DNA from: Chitinophaga nivalis
Lineage (GTDB): Bacteria > Bacteroidota > Bacteroidia > Chitinophagales > Chitinophagaceae
Direction of reading: 5' to 3'
DNA: 64,000 bases
Assembly (NCBI RefSeq): GCF_025989125.1
Contig: NZ_JAPDNR010000001.1
Span: forward strand, 4,322,301-4,386,300
In this document: positions 44,140-53,584 of the stretch, in pieces
Position numbering within the stretch: position 1 is the first letter of the stretch
Layout: the number at the start of each line of letters is the position of its first letter
Notes under the pieces: generated by a model
Told to the model about the DNA's origin: nothing
Seen by the model: the letters and a program-made list of their open reading frames with translations, nothing else
Database searches by the model: none
Made by a program: the position numbers and the translations under genes

Positions 44140-45402
44140 TTATTGATAGTCGGCTATCCGCACGGCAAATACACACCGGTTATCTTTATTGTAGGCGGCG
44201 GTTTCATATTCTGTCAGGCACCACAGGTAACCGGTTGCCGGGTCACGGTACAGATCTTCCGCACCATGTGGCCAGCGGTAACGGGTGCCCGCGGGCGTAC
44301 CGTCGCTGTATCTGACAAGTCGCGCAGTAGAGCCCTCATAGCGGCTGTTGCCGGTGGTACTCATAAAGGTTTTGCTGCCGGCGCGGAATACGCCCTGTAC
44401 GCCATGCACAAAAGTGGTATCATTATCAATCGGGGTAATCACCGTAGGTTGTACAGATGTATTCACCTGGCCGGCTGCATTCACCGGAAAGCCAAATACA
44501 CGTGGTACCTGGGTTTCATCGGAAGAAATGTATTGTCCGGTCCATAATACTTTTTCATTGCTGGTAGCGCCTTCTCCCAATTCAATACAAGAAAATGGAT
44601 TGGCATTGGTAATCCGGTAATAGCCGGTTTGTGGCAGGATGTAACCATAGCCAAACGCTTTCAGGTCGCCGTTACTTTCTTTACCAATGCGGTTGTCGGA
44701 AGCATCGCTTTTAACCGCAATCAGCTGGCTCAGGTCAAACACACGCATGCCCAGCCGGGTATCGGCTACAAATATTTTTCCGGCATGATAAGCTACGCCA
44801 CCCGCATGGATGGTTACCGGACAGAAAGCGCCCAGCTGCGTATAACTGTTGGAGGCGCGGTACAACAGGGAGTTGGACATATTGGCGGCATCCTGTACCA
44901 GTAATACGTGGCGGTAGGTGATGCTGTTCATATTTGTAATGTCTACCAGTGAAATGCGTACACCTTTGTGTTCATTGCGTACACCGGCAATCGTGCTGTT
45001 ATCTACACCATACCAGGTGGTCAGCAGAAACTTACGGTTGTTCCAGGTAAATCCTGTAATACCCTGCGGCCGCCATTCGTTCGTTTGTTCGTCGCCGTTA
45101 TTCCATTTGAAACCGGTCACCTGGTTGGCTACCGGGATGTTGAAGCCGTAAACCGTATTGTAGCCGGCGGCACTGCCGTCTCTGTTCAGGTTTAGCTGGT
45201 CTGGTGTGAGGAAGCCATAGCCGGCAAGGCTGGCGGCAAAGTTGCTTTCATCTGTGTAGGTAATGGTGCTGGGTGCCGCCGGTGGAATGGTCAGCGTGGA
45301 AGCGGTTACCGCCTGCGGGGCAGTGGCCAGGTTATCGGTTTTGCTGCAGGCACTCAGGGTGGCTGCCACTAAAAACATACCGGTGTAAAGGTGTTGTTTC
45401 AT
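44140..45402 (-). CDS. Lipoprotein with a beta-propeller-like sequence, unknown function
   Basis: A 420-residue lipoprotein with lipobox LSAC (Cys19) when started at ATG 45402; the ATG five codons upstream is also possible. The mature part is strand-rich with repeated W/G/Y blocks such as VTGFKWNNGDEQTNEWRPQG and GVAYHAGKIFVADTRLGMRV, and ends DLYRDPATGYLWCLTEYE. This resembles secreted TolB-like or SMP-30-like propellers that bind ligands, and similar proteins occur in actinobacteria. No catalytic residues can be assigned. Monocistronic. Confidence 0.8.
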   Translation of the reverse strand: MKQHLYTGMFLVAATLSACSKTDNLATAPQAVTASTLTIPPAAPSTITYTDESNFAASLAGYGFLTPDQLNLNRDGSAAGYNTVYGFNIPVANQVTGFKWNNGDEQTNEWRPQGITGFTWNNRKFLLTTWYGVDNSTIAGVRNEHKGVRISLVDITNMNSITYRHVLLVQDAANMSNSLLYRASNSYTQLGAFCPVTIHAGGVAYHAGKIFVADTRLGMRVFDLSQLIAVKSDASDNRIGKESNGDLKAFGYGYILPQTGYYRITNANPFSCIELGEGATSNEKVLWTGQYISSDETQVPRVFGFPVNAAGQVNTSVQPTVITPIDNDTTFVHGVQGVFRAGSKTFMSTTGNSRYEGSTARLVRYSDGTPAGTRYRWPHGAEDLYRDPATGYLWCLTEYETAAYNKDNRCVFAVRIADYQ

Positions 45403-45541
45403 GGAAGAGATTTGCATGGTTTGCTGATAGGATATGTTATCCGGGTTTAAATACGTGCGTAAATGTACAGCCGTTGGCTGCAGGGTGGCGGGTTGTGGGC
45501 GTTAATTATATCTTATCATATTGTTATCATGTAGAGAGGTG

Positions 45542-46270
45542 TTATTCCAGTAATATTTTCAGCATATGGGTATGATTATGCAGAAACTGATGGAAGATTT
45601 TATAGTTGTCTGTATCGGTATAATCAGATTTTCGTATGCCATTCTCCGTTAGTTCATAAATTACTGCATCCGGATAAGCCATCACAATAGGAGAGTGGGT
45701 GGCAATAATAAACTGGGAATCCTGTTGGATCAGTTCGTGCATCCGGGTGAGCATGGCCATTTGCCGGGTAGGAGAAAGGGCGGCTTCCGGCTCGTCCAGG
45801 ATATATAAACCATTGCCGGAAAACCGGTGCATAAACAACGACCAGAACGCTTCGCCATGTGACTGTTCATGGAGTGAAACCCCGCCATACCGGTTGATTA
45901 GCGGTCCGCCCAGCTGATCGAGATTGGTGGCTACATTGAAAAAACTTTCACTCCGCAGGAAAAACCCGTCTTTGGGCCGTATCGCGCCTTTGGCGATCCG
46001 GATATACTGATGGAGCACGGAATGCGATTCCCGGGTGGCAAAATTAAAGTTGATAGACCCGCCTTCAGGATTAAAGCCACAGGCAATGGCAATTGCTTCT
46101 ATCAGGGTAGATTTTCCCATCCCGTTTTCTCCGGTGAGATAGGTGACTTTGGGATGGAATTTTAAGGCAGTGAATTTTTTCAATGCGGGAATATTAAAAG
46201 GATATTCCCGGGGATGTGTGATTTTCTCCCGGTTCAGCAGTAATTCAATCAGTCCTTTTTGTGAGCGCAT
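45542..46270 (-). CDS. AAA-type ATPase (SMC/ABC-like, predicted ATP-binding protein)
   Basis: A 242-residue ATPase started at ATG 46270 (MRSQKGLIELLL); the longer upstream frame has unrelated composition. Walker A is TYLTGENGMGKSTLIEA, the signature region is GVSLHEQSHGEAFW (Q-S-H-G-E, as in AAA_15/AAA_21 proteins), and Walker B is LYILDEPEAALS, followed by the switch histidine FIIATHSPIVMAY. It is a stand-alone ABC-like ATPase with no membrane partner or nuclease nearby. The function of these proteins is not known in general. Confidence 0.9.
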   Translation of the reverse strand: MRSQKGLIELLLNREKITHPREYPFNIPALKKFTALKFHPKVTYLTGENGMGKSTLIEAIAIACGFNPEGGSINFNFATRESHSVLHQYIRIAKGAIRPKDGFFLRSESFFNVATNLDQLGGPLINRYGGVSLHEQSHGEAFWSLFMHRFSGNGLYILDEPEAALSPTRQMAMLTRMHELIQQDSQFIIATHSPIVMAYPDAVIYELTENGIRKSDYTDTDNYKIFHQFLHNHTHMLKILLE

Positions 46271-46576
46271 AGCAACAATGAATAAGTAGCACAAAATGAG
46301 TTCCTGCAAAGGTATCACTTTGCACAGTAAACAGCGCCGGGCGGATAGTCCTGGACACATAACCCTGGAGACCCCGGCCGGAAGGCCGCTCCGTGACGAG
46401 GCATTCCGGAAAAGATGTACCGGAACAGTTATCCTTTCATCAAAAAACAGCCCTGGTTTTTTGCCATCTGGCGGGATTCCGCTACATTGCCGGAATGATC
46501 CGGGAAGAACAGGTAGCAGACCCGTGATCCGGATCAGCTGAAAAAAATGCAATTGATATTTTAAAAAAATAAGGGA

Positions 46577-48031
46577 ATGGAACTGAAAGATTTATCCCCG
46601 CAAATTTTATGGAAGCATTTTGCCGCCTTAAATGCAGTACCCCGGGCTTCTAAAAAGGAAGAAAGGGTGATTGCGTTTATGCTTGATTTTGGCAAAAGCC
46701 TGGGGCTGGAAACGCGCCAGGACGCTATCGGAAATGTGGTGATTAAAAAACCGGCCACGCCGGGAATGGAAAACCGCCAGACCGTGATATTACAGTCACA
46801 CCTGGATATGGTACACCAGAAAAACGGAGATACGGTATTTGACTTTGATACGCAGGGGATAGACATGTATGTGGATGGGGAGTGGGTGAAAGCCCGGGGT
46901 ACTACCCTCGGCGCGGATAACGGTATCGGCGTGGCAGCGATCATGTCTGTACTGGCGTCCACCGACCTGGTACATCCGGCCCTGGAAGCCATGTTTACCA
47001 TTGATGAGGAAACCGGAATGACGGGCGCCAAACAACTGGACCCGGCGAATTTTACCGGTACCGTGTTGCTGAACCTGGATACGGAAGAAGAAGATGAGCT
47101 GACTATTGGCTGTGCGGGCGGTATTGATACCAATACTACCGGTCACTATCAGGAAGTACCCGTAGCAGCGGGTGCTGTTGCCTTTGACATCAGTATCAAA
47201 GGTTTGGTCGGTGGCCACTCTGGTATGGATATACACCGCGGCCGGGCTAACGCCAATAAATTGATGAACCGCCTGTTGTACAAGGCAACACAATCGGTAG
47301 ACCTGCAGCTGGCGCAACTGGATGGCGGTAGTTTGCGGAATGCCATTCCGCGCGAGTCGAAGGCGCTGGTGGTAGTACCGGAAAAGGAAAAGGCAGCATT
47401 TGAAGCGTTCTTTGCAGCCTATACGGCTACTGTAAAAGACGAATACAAAGCCATCGAGGCGAATCTCACCCTGACCATAGCACCAGCGGCCTTGCCGGCA
47501 AAAGTGATGGACCCTGCCTACTTAAAACAGGTGTTGCGGGCCATCTATGCGGCGCCCAACGGCGTATTCCGGATGAGTCCTGATATTGCCAACCTGGTGG
47601 AAGCTTCTTCCAACCTGGCGAAGGTGACCATCAAAGACGGCGTGTTTATTACGCAGTCATTGCAACGCAGCAGCGTAGAAAGTTCCAAAGAAGATGTGGC
47701 CTTTGCCGTAGGTGCTGCCTTTGAAAGCATTGGTTGTGAGGTAGCCCGCAGCGGTGATTATCCTGGCTGGCAGCCCCGGGCAGATGCAGCGATTCTGCAG
47801 CTGATGTTGCGGCTGTACAACGATCATTTCACCCATGAACCGCACGTAGGCGCTTGTCATGCGGGACTGGAATGTGGTATCCTGGGTGGGCATTTAGGTA
47901 AACTGGATATGATTTCTTTCGGTCCTACCATCCGCGGGGCGCATTCTCCCGATGAACGGGTATTGATTACCTCTGTAGATAAATTCTATGGTTATCTGTT
48001 ACATATTCTCCGGGAAATTCCGGTGAAGTAA
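46577..48031 (+). CDS. pepD: Aminoacyl-histidine dipeptidase (M20 family)
   Basis: A 484-residue zinc peptidase hydrolysing Xaa-His dipeptides such as carnosine. The metal ligands are in QSHLDMVHQK (His/Asp), GADNGIGVAAI (Asp), DEETGMTGAK (catalytic Glu plus ligand Glu), LNLDTEEEDE (ligand Asp), and GAHSPDERV near the C-terminus (His). The lid domain has GHSGMDIHRGRANA. Length equals the usual PepD type (about 485). It begins 307 bp after the divergent ATPase and is followed by a strong hairpin. Confidence 0.96.
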   Translation: MELKDLSPQILWKHFAALNAVPRASKKEERVIAFMLDFGKSLGLETRQDAIGNVVIKKPATPGMENRQTVILQSHLDMVHQKNGDTVFDFDTQGIDMYVDGEWVKARGTTLGADNGIGVAAIMSVLASTDLVHPALEAMFTIDEETGMTGAKQLDPANFTGTVLLNLDTEEEDELTIGCAGGIDTNTTGHYQEVPVAAGAVAFDISIKGLVGGHSGMDIHRGRANANKLMNRLLYKATQSVDLQLAQLDGGSLRNAIPRESKALVVVPEKEKAAFEAFFAAYTATVKDEYKAIEANLTLTIAPAALPAKVMDPAYLKQVLRAIYAAPNGVFRMSPDIANLVEASSNLAKVTIKDGVFITQSLQRSSVESSKEDVAFAVGAAFESIGCEVARSGDYPGWQPRADAAILQLMLRLYNDHFTHEPHVGACHAGLECGILGGHLGKLDMISFGPTIRGAHSPDERVLITSVDKFYGYLLHILREIPVK

Positions 48032-48036
48032 ATCAT

Positions 48037-48075
48037 ACCAACCAGGTAGATGCACGGCGCATCTACCTGGTTGGT
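48037..48075. terminator. Bidirectional terminator between pepD and a lipoprotein gene
   Basis: Perfect 17-bp inverted repeat ACCAACCAGGTAGATGC / GCATCTACCTGGTTGGT with a 5-nt loop. Confidence 0.88.
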
Positions 48076-48088
48076 GTCAGTTGTTTTA

Positions 48089-49018
48089 TCAGAACGTAAC
48101 AAGAATACTATCCCGTCCCCAGTCAGCGTTAACACCTACTGTAACCCCATTGCCTCCCGGATAATTATCGAAGAGCGTACCCGTAAGCAGCGTATTTTTA
48201 TTATTTTCCAGTCGTACACTATTGACACTTTTCCCCGACACAATACGGTTTTTCGTAGCGTCTTTACCGGTGAAGTAAAGATCGATAAGCGAATTGGAGG
48301 TATTCAGCACATACGTTTCAAAACGGAAGTTGGTAGTGCCTTTCAGCGAGTCGGGTATAGGAATGGTCCACTCGCGGTAGTAGTGACTGCCCATTACGCC
48401 ATTACTGATTTCTCCGGTCAGCAAATGAAAATAAGCCGGTCGTGTAAAGTCATTGGAGTCTTGCACTTTGAGGGTCAGGTAACTTACATCGTAGGGGATC
48501 CGGTCTTTTACGAGTACACTGATTTTAGAGACATACCTGTCCAGCAGCACAGATTGATTGACAGCGCCTTTGACACTTACTTCCAGCCGTTTGTAGAAGA
48601 TGTCGGAGCTGGGCAGTACATCGTCAAAACCGTCTGTAGTGGTACCATTGAAAAGGGAATCTTTGGAGGCCAGGATGGTGATGATGTACCTGCCGGAAGG
48701 AAGGGTGTCCAGTATCTGCCCAAATCCGGTATCCACGCTGCTGCGCTGGAAAATGTTTTTAATGCCGTCGGTGGTATTGGCATCCCAGACGCGATATAGC
48801 AGGTAGCGGATTTTGTCCGACAACGGCGCTGCCTTGCCAGTAGCGGCAGGCGTATGGGAGTCAATGGCGCCGGTGGATTGTGAGAAGGCGGAAACGTTTA
48901 GCTGTAGCGCATATTGCGGGGTTTCGCTGCCGGGTTGAGGGGTGGTGGCTGGCTGATCTTTTTTGCAGGCTGTCAGTAATACAGCTGTCATCATCAGGAG
49001 GAAAAGAAAGGATTTCAT
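48089..49018 (-). CDS. Lipoprotein, possibly fimbrillin/Mfa-like
   Basis: A 309-residue lipoprotein started at ATG 49018, with a signal peptide and lipobox LTAC (Cys18) followed by KKDQP. The sequence DKIRYLLYRVWDA, then LDTLPSGRYIITILASKDS, resembles the FimB/Mfa2-type pattern where strands alternate with a conserved 'G.Y.i...a' turn. A second block starts around TNFRFETYVLNTS. No catalytic motif. It could be a fimbrial or surface-anchoring protein, but no chaperone or fimbrillin operon is adjacent, so the call is tentative. Confidence 0.65.
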   Translation of the reverse strand: MKSFLFLLMMTAVLLTACKKDQPATTPQPGSETPQYALQLNVSAFSQSTGAIDSHTPAATGKAAPLSDKIRYLLYRVWDANTTDGIKNIFQRSSVDTGFGQILDTLPSGRYIITILASKDSLFNGTTTDGFDDVLPSSDIFYKRLEVSVKGAVNQSVLLDRYVSKISVLVKDRIPYDVSYLTLKVQDSNDFTRPAYFHLLTGEISNGVMGSHYYREWTIPIPDSLKGTTNFRFETYVLNTSNSLIDLYFTGKDATKNRIVSGKSVNSVRLENNKNTLLTGTLFDNYPGGNGVTVGVNADWGRDSILVTF

Positions 49019-49362
49019 CTTACAAGTGGGTTTTGGGTGAGCAAATATTGTGAATAGAAAATGGCTTTGAGAGGCGGGTGTATCCGGATGGATAGGAGAG
49101 ATGGCTGCTATTATCAATTTAACAAAAAACACCCGAAAAGTAAAGCCCGTTCGTTACTAAATGTGGAGCTGGAGAAGTTAACGGACTAGTGCCGGCTGAA
49201 AAAAGGTAAAGTGTTGTGGGGTTGGTGCCGGTGTGTTTACTCACGGTAATGACTACACAGATTATGACCGGATGAAGGGAGGAGCGGAATCAATCGAAAT
49301 GAAAACGGATGACTGGTTCTCCGGTGCTGCTATGATCAGACAACCAGTCATCCGGAACGTAT
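49019..49362. other. Intergenic region with a terminator dyad
   Basis: About 340 bases. The only element seen is an inverted repeat, CGGATGACTGGTT and AACCAGTCATCCG at 49308-49355, a likely terminator for the GNAT gene that ends at 49363. Confidence 0.45.
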
Positions 49363-49860
49363 TTATAATGTTTTACTGTACAGCAGCAGTTTTTCGTCTG
49401 CCAGCTGTATTTCTTCCCGGAATTGTAATCCCAGTTTTTCCAGCAAGCGGATCGAGCGGGCGTTTTCCGGTATGGTGGTAGCCAGTATATAGCTATCCGG
49501 CGCCTTCTTTTTTAGTCCGTCCAGGAAGGTGGATGCTGCTTCGTAGGCAAATCCTTTTCCTGCATAGGCCGGTAGAAAAGCAAAGCCGATATCATGATGG
49601 GAAAGATAGGTGCGTTTGATAAAAGTCACTACGCCAATGGGCGCTTCGGTTTCCCGCAGCCGGGCCACCTGGTATTCCATATCCGGGTTGCGGAGAATTT
49701 TGGCAATGTAATCAGTAGCATCCTGCAGGTGATAAATATGTCTGTCGCCGATGAATTGTTTCCATTCAGCCGTATTGAGCAGTTCAAAAATAAAAGGTGC
49801 ATCCTGAAGTGCTAATGGTTGTAAAATTAATCTGTTCGTTTGTATCCTGTCGTTCATCAT
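49363..49860 (-). CDS. GNAT acetyltransferase (RimJ/RimL type)
   Basis: A 165-residue N-acetyltransferase starting at 49860 or 49857. It has the TNRLILQPLALQDAPFIFEL opening, APIGVVTFIKRTYLSHHDIG, the acetyl-CoA loop LPAYAGKGFAYEAASTFLD and the end TTIPENARSIRLLEKLGLQF. All core motifs are present. Substrate unknown; the fourth GNAT of this window. Confidence 0.93.
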   Translation of the reverse strand: MMNDRIQTNRLILQPLALQDAPFIFELLNTAEWKQFIGDRHIYHLQDATDYIAKILRNPDMEYQVARLRETEAPIGVVTFIKRTYLSHHDIGFAFLPAYAGKGFAYEAASTFLDGLKKKAPDSYILATTIPENARSIRLLEKLGLQFREEIQLADEKLLLYSKTL

Positions 49861-49985
49861 GGTAGCAGTTTTTGTGTGGTAGCAGCGTGAAATGGGTGTG
49901 GATCAGCGGGTGAATAAATAAACCGCCGCATGCGGATAGTAATCATTGTTTTTTCCATATTTTACAAGATATTAAAAAATCGTTT

Positions 49986-50189
49986 ATGAGCCTTCTTTCT
50001 GTGTTGATTGTGTTATCCGGAATGTTGGGAATTGCAGCCTTTTCTTTCCGGGTATCTGCAGCACTGACCCCCACCCGGCGGGATGGCCGCAGTAATAAAG
50101 TGGCTCAGCTGATATTGTTTGTGGTATGTTTTGTAGTATGCAGTATTATCCTGCTGGTACTATTGCTTTCCCGGGCAGATGGGCGATAG
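49986..50189 (+). CDS. Small membrane protein with two helices
   Basis: A 67-residue protein with two hydrophobic segments, SVLIVLSGMLGIAAFSF and LILFVVCFVVCSIILLVLLL, joined by a basic loop (TPTRRDGRSNK), which places the loop on the cytoplasmic side. It has an ATG start and a normal gap to neighbours. No family recognised. It could be a subunit, anti-sigma-like protein or transporter accessory. It is real-looking because of its clear two-helix topology, but short. Confidence 0.55.
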   Translation: MSLLSVLIVLSGMLGIAAFSFRVSAALTPTRRDGRSNKVAQLILFVVCFVVCSIILLVLLLSRADGR

Positions 50190-50363
50190 AGTGCAGGATG
50201 TCTGTCGGGAAAAATGTCGTAATCAGCGCCCTACATTGTCGTATTTGAGGCCTGCTAGGGCTCCTGATTTCTGATAGTTTTGTGGTACCTGGTTCTTGTT
50301 ATCAGTAGTGGTCATTTCCGGATAGGAATGCCTGTAGAACGGAGTGGTCATAATTATAAAAAG

Positions 50364-50573
50364 ATGGTAGAAGTATTTAAAACAAATGTGGGGGAAGTCG
50401 CCAGGGCAAAAGAACTGGTGATACTCCTGCAACAGCATTTTCCCGATAGCCGGATTAATTTTGACCTGGAAGACCGGGACCGGATTTTACGGATAGAAGG
50501 TCCTTGTTGCTTACCGTCAGCAGTGGTGTTGTTGTTGGAACAGCAGGGCGTCCGGTGTGTGGTACTGGAGTAA
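50364..50573 (+). CDS. Small conserved protein, ferredoxin-like fold predicted
   Basis: A 69-residue soluble protein from ATG 50364: MVEVFKTNVGEVARAKELV, then HFPDSRINFDLEDRDRILR and a hydrophobic C-terminal helix-strand ending VRCVVLE. The beta-alpha-beta order resembles a heavy-metal-associated (HMA) or ACT-like fold, but the metal CxxC is absent. I have seen the opening pattern in small Bacteroidota hypothetical proteins. Function unknown. It lies 174 bp after the small membrane protein gene. Confidence 0.65.
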   Translation: MVEVFKTNVGEVARAKELVILLQQHFPDSRINFDLEDRDRILRIEGPCCLPSAVVLLLEQQGVRCVVLE

Positions 50574-51003
50574 CGGCAATCCTGCCACGAATGGTCGGTT
50601 GTTGCAGCTGCGCCTGGTGCGGTCGTATAACTGTCCTGCAGCTATATCTCAGCTGTATGTTGCCATGCCTGTAACCTGCTGGTACAGGCGATTCCTGTGA
50701 CCCCTTTATGTTTTTCGATCGCTGATATTCCCCCCTGGTTTATTGCCCCCTCTTTTCCTTTTTCCTGTGGCTATATAAGATACGTGCAGCTAATGTCTGT
50801 GCGAAGCGCTGTTTCCTGACGGGCTGCTGCCGGTATGCCGGCAGAAAATAATCCGGTGATTTTGAGGTAGGAATGGCCTGAAAGCGTTTCGGGTGGCGGC
50901 ATTGGCAGGATAGCGTGCCGGTGGAAAAAAGGTGTTGAAAAGCGGTATGCTTTGTTAACCTGATTTTGTATATTTATAGTATGGCAAGGTAAAATCAGAC
51001 ACA
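50574..51003. other. Gene-free stretch, nothing recognised
   Basis: About 430 bases before the DinB gene, with no reading frame or repeat I can support. It contains short AT/GC alternations but no hairpin with a T run. The promoter of the DinB gene must be here. Confidence 0.35.
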
Positions 51004-51510
51004 ATGAAACAAACAGCATGGTTTAACAGGAAGTTTCCGTTAATAGAAGATAATGGTGTTTTCCCTTCTATACTGGAACGTTTGGCAGGAACAGCAGCAA
51101 GAGTGGAAGAAATAGTCCGGCAGTTACCGCCGGCAATACTCACCCGAAAGCGGGATGAAAAGTGGACAATACAGGAAGAAATTGGTCATCTGTCGGATAT
51201 GGAACCTTTATGGACCGGCCGTTTTGATGACTTTATCAACGGGGCCACAGAGCTGACAGTGGCTGATCTGACAAACCGCAAAACCCACGAGGCCAATCAT
51301 AATGCGACGGCCATCACTGTTTTGTTACAACAATTCCGGGAGCAAAGAGCTGCGATGGTCAGCAAACTACGCGGACTGGAGGAGGTACAGCTGGAAAAAA
51401 CGGCGCTGCATCCCCGCCTGAAAACACCCATGCGGGTGATAGACCTGGCTTATTTTGTGGCGGAACACGACGATCACCACCTGGCCGCTATTCGTGTCCG
51501 GATGACATGA
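51004..51510 (+). CDS. DinB family protein
   Basis: A 168-residue four-helix DinB/YfiT-type protein. The metal-ligand histidines are likely in QEEIGHLSDMEPLW, THEANHNATA and AEHDDHHLAAIRVRM. The last motif, HDDHHLAA, is the common DinB_2 C-terminal pattern. The length and hallmark EDNGVFPSILERL at the start match the uncharacterised branch. Members bind a divalent metal; a thiol transferase role is possible. It has its own gap on both sides. Confidence 0.9.
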   Translation: MKQTAWFNRKFPLIEDNGVFPSILERLAGTAARVEEIVRQLPPAILTRKRDEKWTIQEEIGHLSDMEPLWTGRFDDFINGATELTVADLTNRKTHEANHNATAITVLLQQFREQRAAMVSKLRGLEEVQLEKTALHPRLKTPMRVIDLAYFVAEHDDHHLAAIRVRMT

Positions 51511-51682
51511 TAGCCCACAGTTGCCGGATGCCGGCACGCGAAGTAAATGGAGCTGATTAACCCGGATCATTTACATAATGGCCCTTATACCCGGCAGGAA
51601 AAGCTTTCCGGCACAGTGCTTATTTCATCAATACTTTAGTATATTTATAACAGCCGTTACTAACAAACACTAAATTCCCCGT

Positions 51683-53476
51683 ATGAGTAGTTATCAGAAG
51701 AAAAGGCTTTTTGATGCAGTCGCCTGTCAGTTAGCGCAGTTTCCCAAAACAGATATGCTTGCGGCTAAAATAAACGGGTCGTGGAAGACCTACAGCACCG
51801 CCGAAGTAGCAGATATCGTTAACCGTTTTAGTGCGGGACTGTTGGAGCTGGGAGTGGGAGGTAATGATTTTACCGCAGAAGGAGCAGATAAAATTGCGAT
51901 CATCAGTAATAACCGGCCGGAATGGATCTTTACAGATCTGGCAGTACAACAGACCGGCGCCGTACTGGTACCGGTATATCCTACTACCAATCCGGCAGAA
52001 CTGCAGTTTATCCTGCAGGATGCAGCGGTAAAATATATGTTTGTCAGCAGTAAGGATTTGCTGGATAAAATACTGAGTATCCGGGAAGGCGTACCTACGT
52101 TACGGGAGATCTATACCTTTGATGAAATTCCAGGTGTGCCGCATTGGTCGTCTATCGGCGAAAAAGCCACGCCCGCTTTGCTGGAGCAGGTAGCCACTAT
52201 CAAAGACAGCATTGATCCGCATCATCTTGCCACCATTATTTACACTTCCGGTACAACGGGTACACCGAAAGGGGTGATGCTGACCCATCAGAATATTGTT
52301 TCCAATGTATTTTTATCCAAGGAAAGTTTTCCTTTCAACGATTCACCTGCTTCCAAGGTGTTGAGTTTTTTACCGCTCAATCACATCTTTGAAAAATGTG
52401 TGAGCTATATCTACCTGTTTAGTGGCATTGGTATTTATTATGCAGAAAGTATAGACACCATCAGTGCCAACCTCAAAGAGGTACAGCCGGATGGCTTTAC
52501 AACGGTGCCACGGTTGCTGGAAAAGGTATTTGAAAAAATTATGGCGACCGGTAATAACCTGACCGGTATCAAACGGCGGCTCTTCTTTTGGGCTGTGGCG
52601 CTGGCAACAAAATATGATAATAACGTAAGCGGTGGCTTCTGGTACGACTTTCAGCTGTCGCTGGCCAATAAACTGATATTCAGTAAATGGCGGGAAGCCC
52701 TGGGGAATAACATTAGTTACATTGTTACCGGCGGAGCGGCCTGCCAGGAAAAGCTATTACGCATTTTCAATGCAGCCCGTATACCGGTGTATGAAGGCTA
52801 TGGCCCTACGGAAAACAGCCCGGTTATTTGTGTGAACCGCCGCGAACCAGGCGGCGTAAAATTTGGTACGGTAGGCCCGCCGATCAATGGCCTGGAAGTA
52901 AGGTTGGAAGAAGACGGAGAGATTTGTGTAAAAGGTCCTTCGGTGATGAAAGGGTACTATAAACGCCCCGACCTGACCGCAGAAACCGTGATCGATGGCT
53001 GGTTGCATACAGGCGATATCGGGGTGTGGGTAGATAACAAATACCTGAAAATAACCGATCGTAAAAAAGAACTGTTTAAAACCAGTGGAGGGAAATATGT
53101 GGCGCCGCAACCGATCGAAAATAAATTCAAGGAAAGCCCTTTCATTGAACAGATCATGGTAGTAGGAGCCGGACAGAAATTCACCGGGGCATTGATTGTA
53201 CCGGCTTTCGCCTATCTCCGCTACTGGATGAACCGGCAGAATATTCCTTTTACCACCAATGAAGAAGCGGTATCGAATCCCAAGGTACTGGAAACCTTTG
53301 CCCAGGTGGTAGAAAGCTACAACAGCTATTTTAACCATGTAGAACAGATCAAGAAGTTTGAGCTGTTACCGGAAGAATGGAGCATCACCGGCGGAGAAAT
53401 GACGCCGAAGCTGAGTCTGAAACGGAAAGTGATATTGGAAAAATACAAAGACGTTATCGCAAAAATATATAGCTAA
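51683..53476 (+). CDS. Long-chain acyl-CoA synthetase
   Basis: A 597-residue AMP-forming ligase of the FadD15-like type, activating fatty acids with ATP and CoA. The nucleotide motif is TIIYTSGTTGTPKGVMLTH, followed by the AMP-binding YEGYGPTENSPVI, GWLHTGDIG and the hinge-lysine region DRKKELFKTSGGKYVAPQPI. The gene is well separated (172 bp) from upstream DNA and followed by the 53501 hairpin. A second ligase gene lies 490 bp on. Confidence 0.96.
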   Translation: MSSYQKKRLFDAVACQLAQFPKTDMLAAKINGSWKTYSTAEVADIVNRFSAGLLELGVGGNDFTAEGADKIAIISNNRPEWIFTDLAVQQTGAVLVPVYPTTNPAELQFILQDAAVKYMFVSSKDLLDKILSIREGVPTLREIYTFDEIPGVPHWSSIGEKATPALLEQVATIKDSIDPHHLATIIYTSGTTGTPKGVMLTHQNIVSNVFLSKESFPFNDSPASKVLSFLPLNHIFEKCVSYIYLFSGIGIYYAESIDTISANLKEVQPDGFTTVPRLLEKVFEKIMATGNNLTGIKRRLFFWAVALATKYDNNVSGGFWYDFQLSLANKLIFSKWREALGNNISYIVTGGAACQEKLLRIFNAARIPVYEGYGPTENSPVICVNRREPGGVKFGTVGPPINGLEVRLEEDGEICVKGPSVMKGYYKRPDLTAETVIDGWLHTGDIGVWVDNKYLKITDRKKELFKTSGGKYVAPQPIENKFKESPFIEQIMVVGAGQKFTGALIVPAFAYLRYWMNRQNIPFTTNEEAVSNPKVLETFAQVVESYNSYFNHVEQIKKFELLPEEWSITGGEMTPKLSLKRKVILEKYKDVIAKIYS

Positions 53477-53500
53477 AGGGCGTACACCCTGTAAATGAAG

Positions 53501-53558
53501 ACGCATTGTGTTACAGATAAATACGCCGTAATGAGCGAATGTCTGTAACACAATGCGT
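53501..53558. terminator. Long inverted repeat between acyl-CoA synthetase and RiPP genes
   Basis: Perfect 17-bp arms ACGCATTGTGTTACAGA (53501-53517) and TCTGTAACACAATGCGT (53542-53558) with a 24-nt loop, placed between convergent genes. Confidence 0.65.
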
Positions 53559-53584
53559 AAAGGACAAGGTGTAGTGGGTACCTC

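Noticed and set aside
44140..45402. Secreted enzyme (SMP-30 or TolB-like) activity
   Set aside because: No catalytic or metal-ligand residues could be aligned, so only a lipoprotein of unknown function is reported.
46271..46552. N-terminal extension of the stand-alone ATPase
   Set aside because: Cys/Pro/Arg-rich and unrelated to the ATPase fold; start at 46270 gives the normal beginning.
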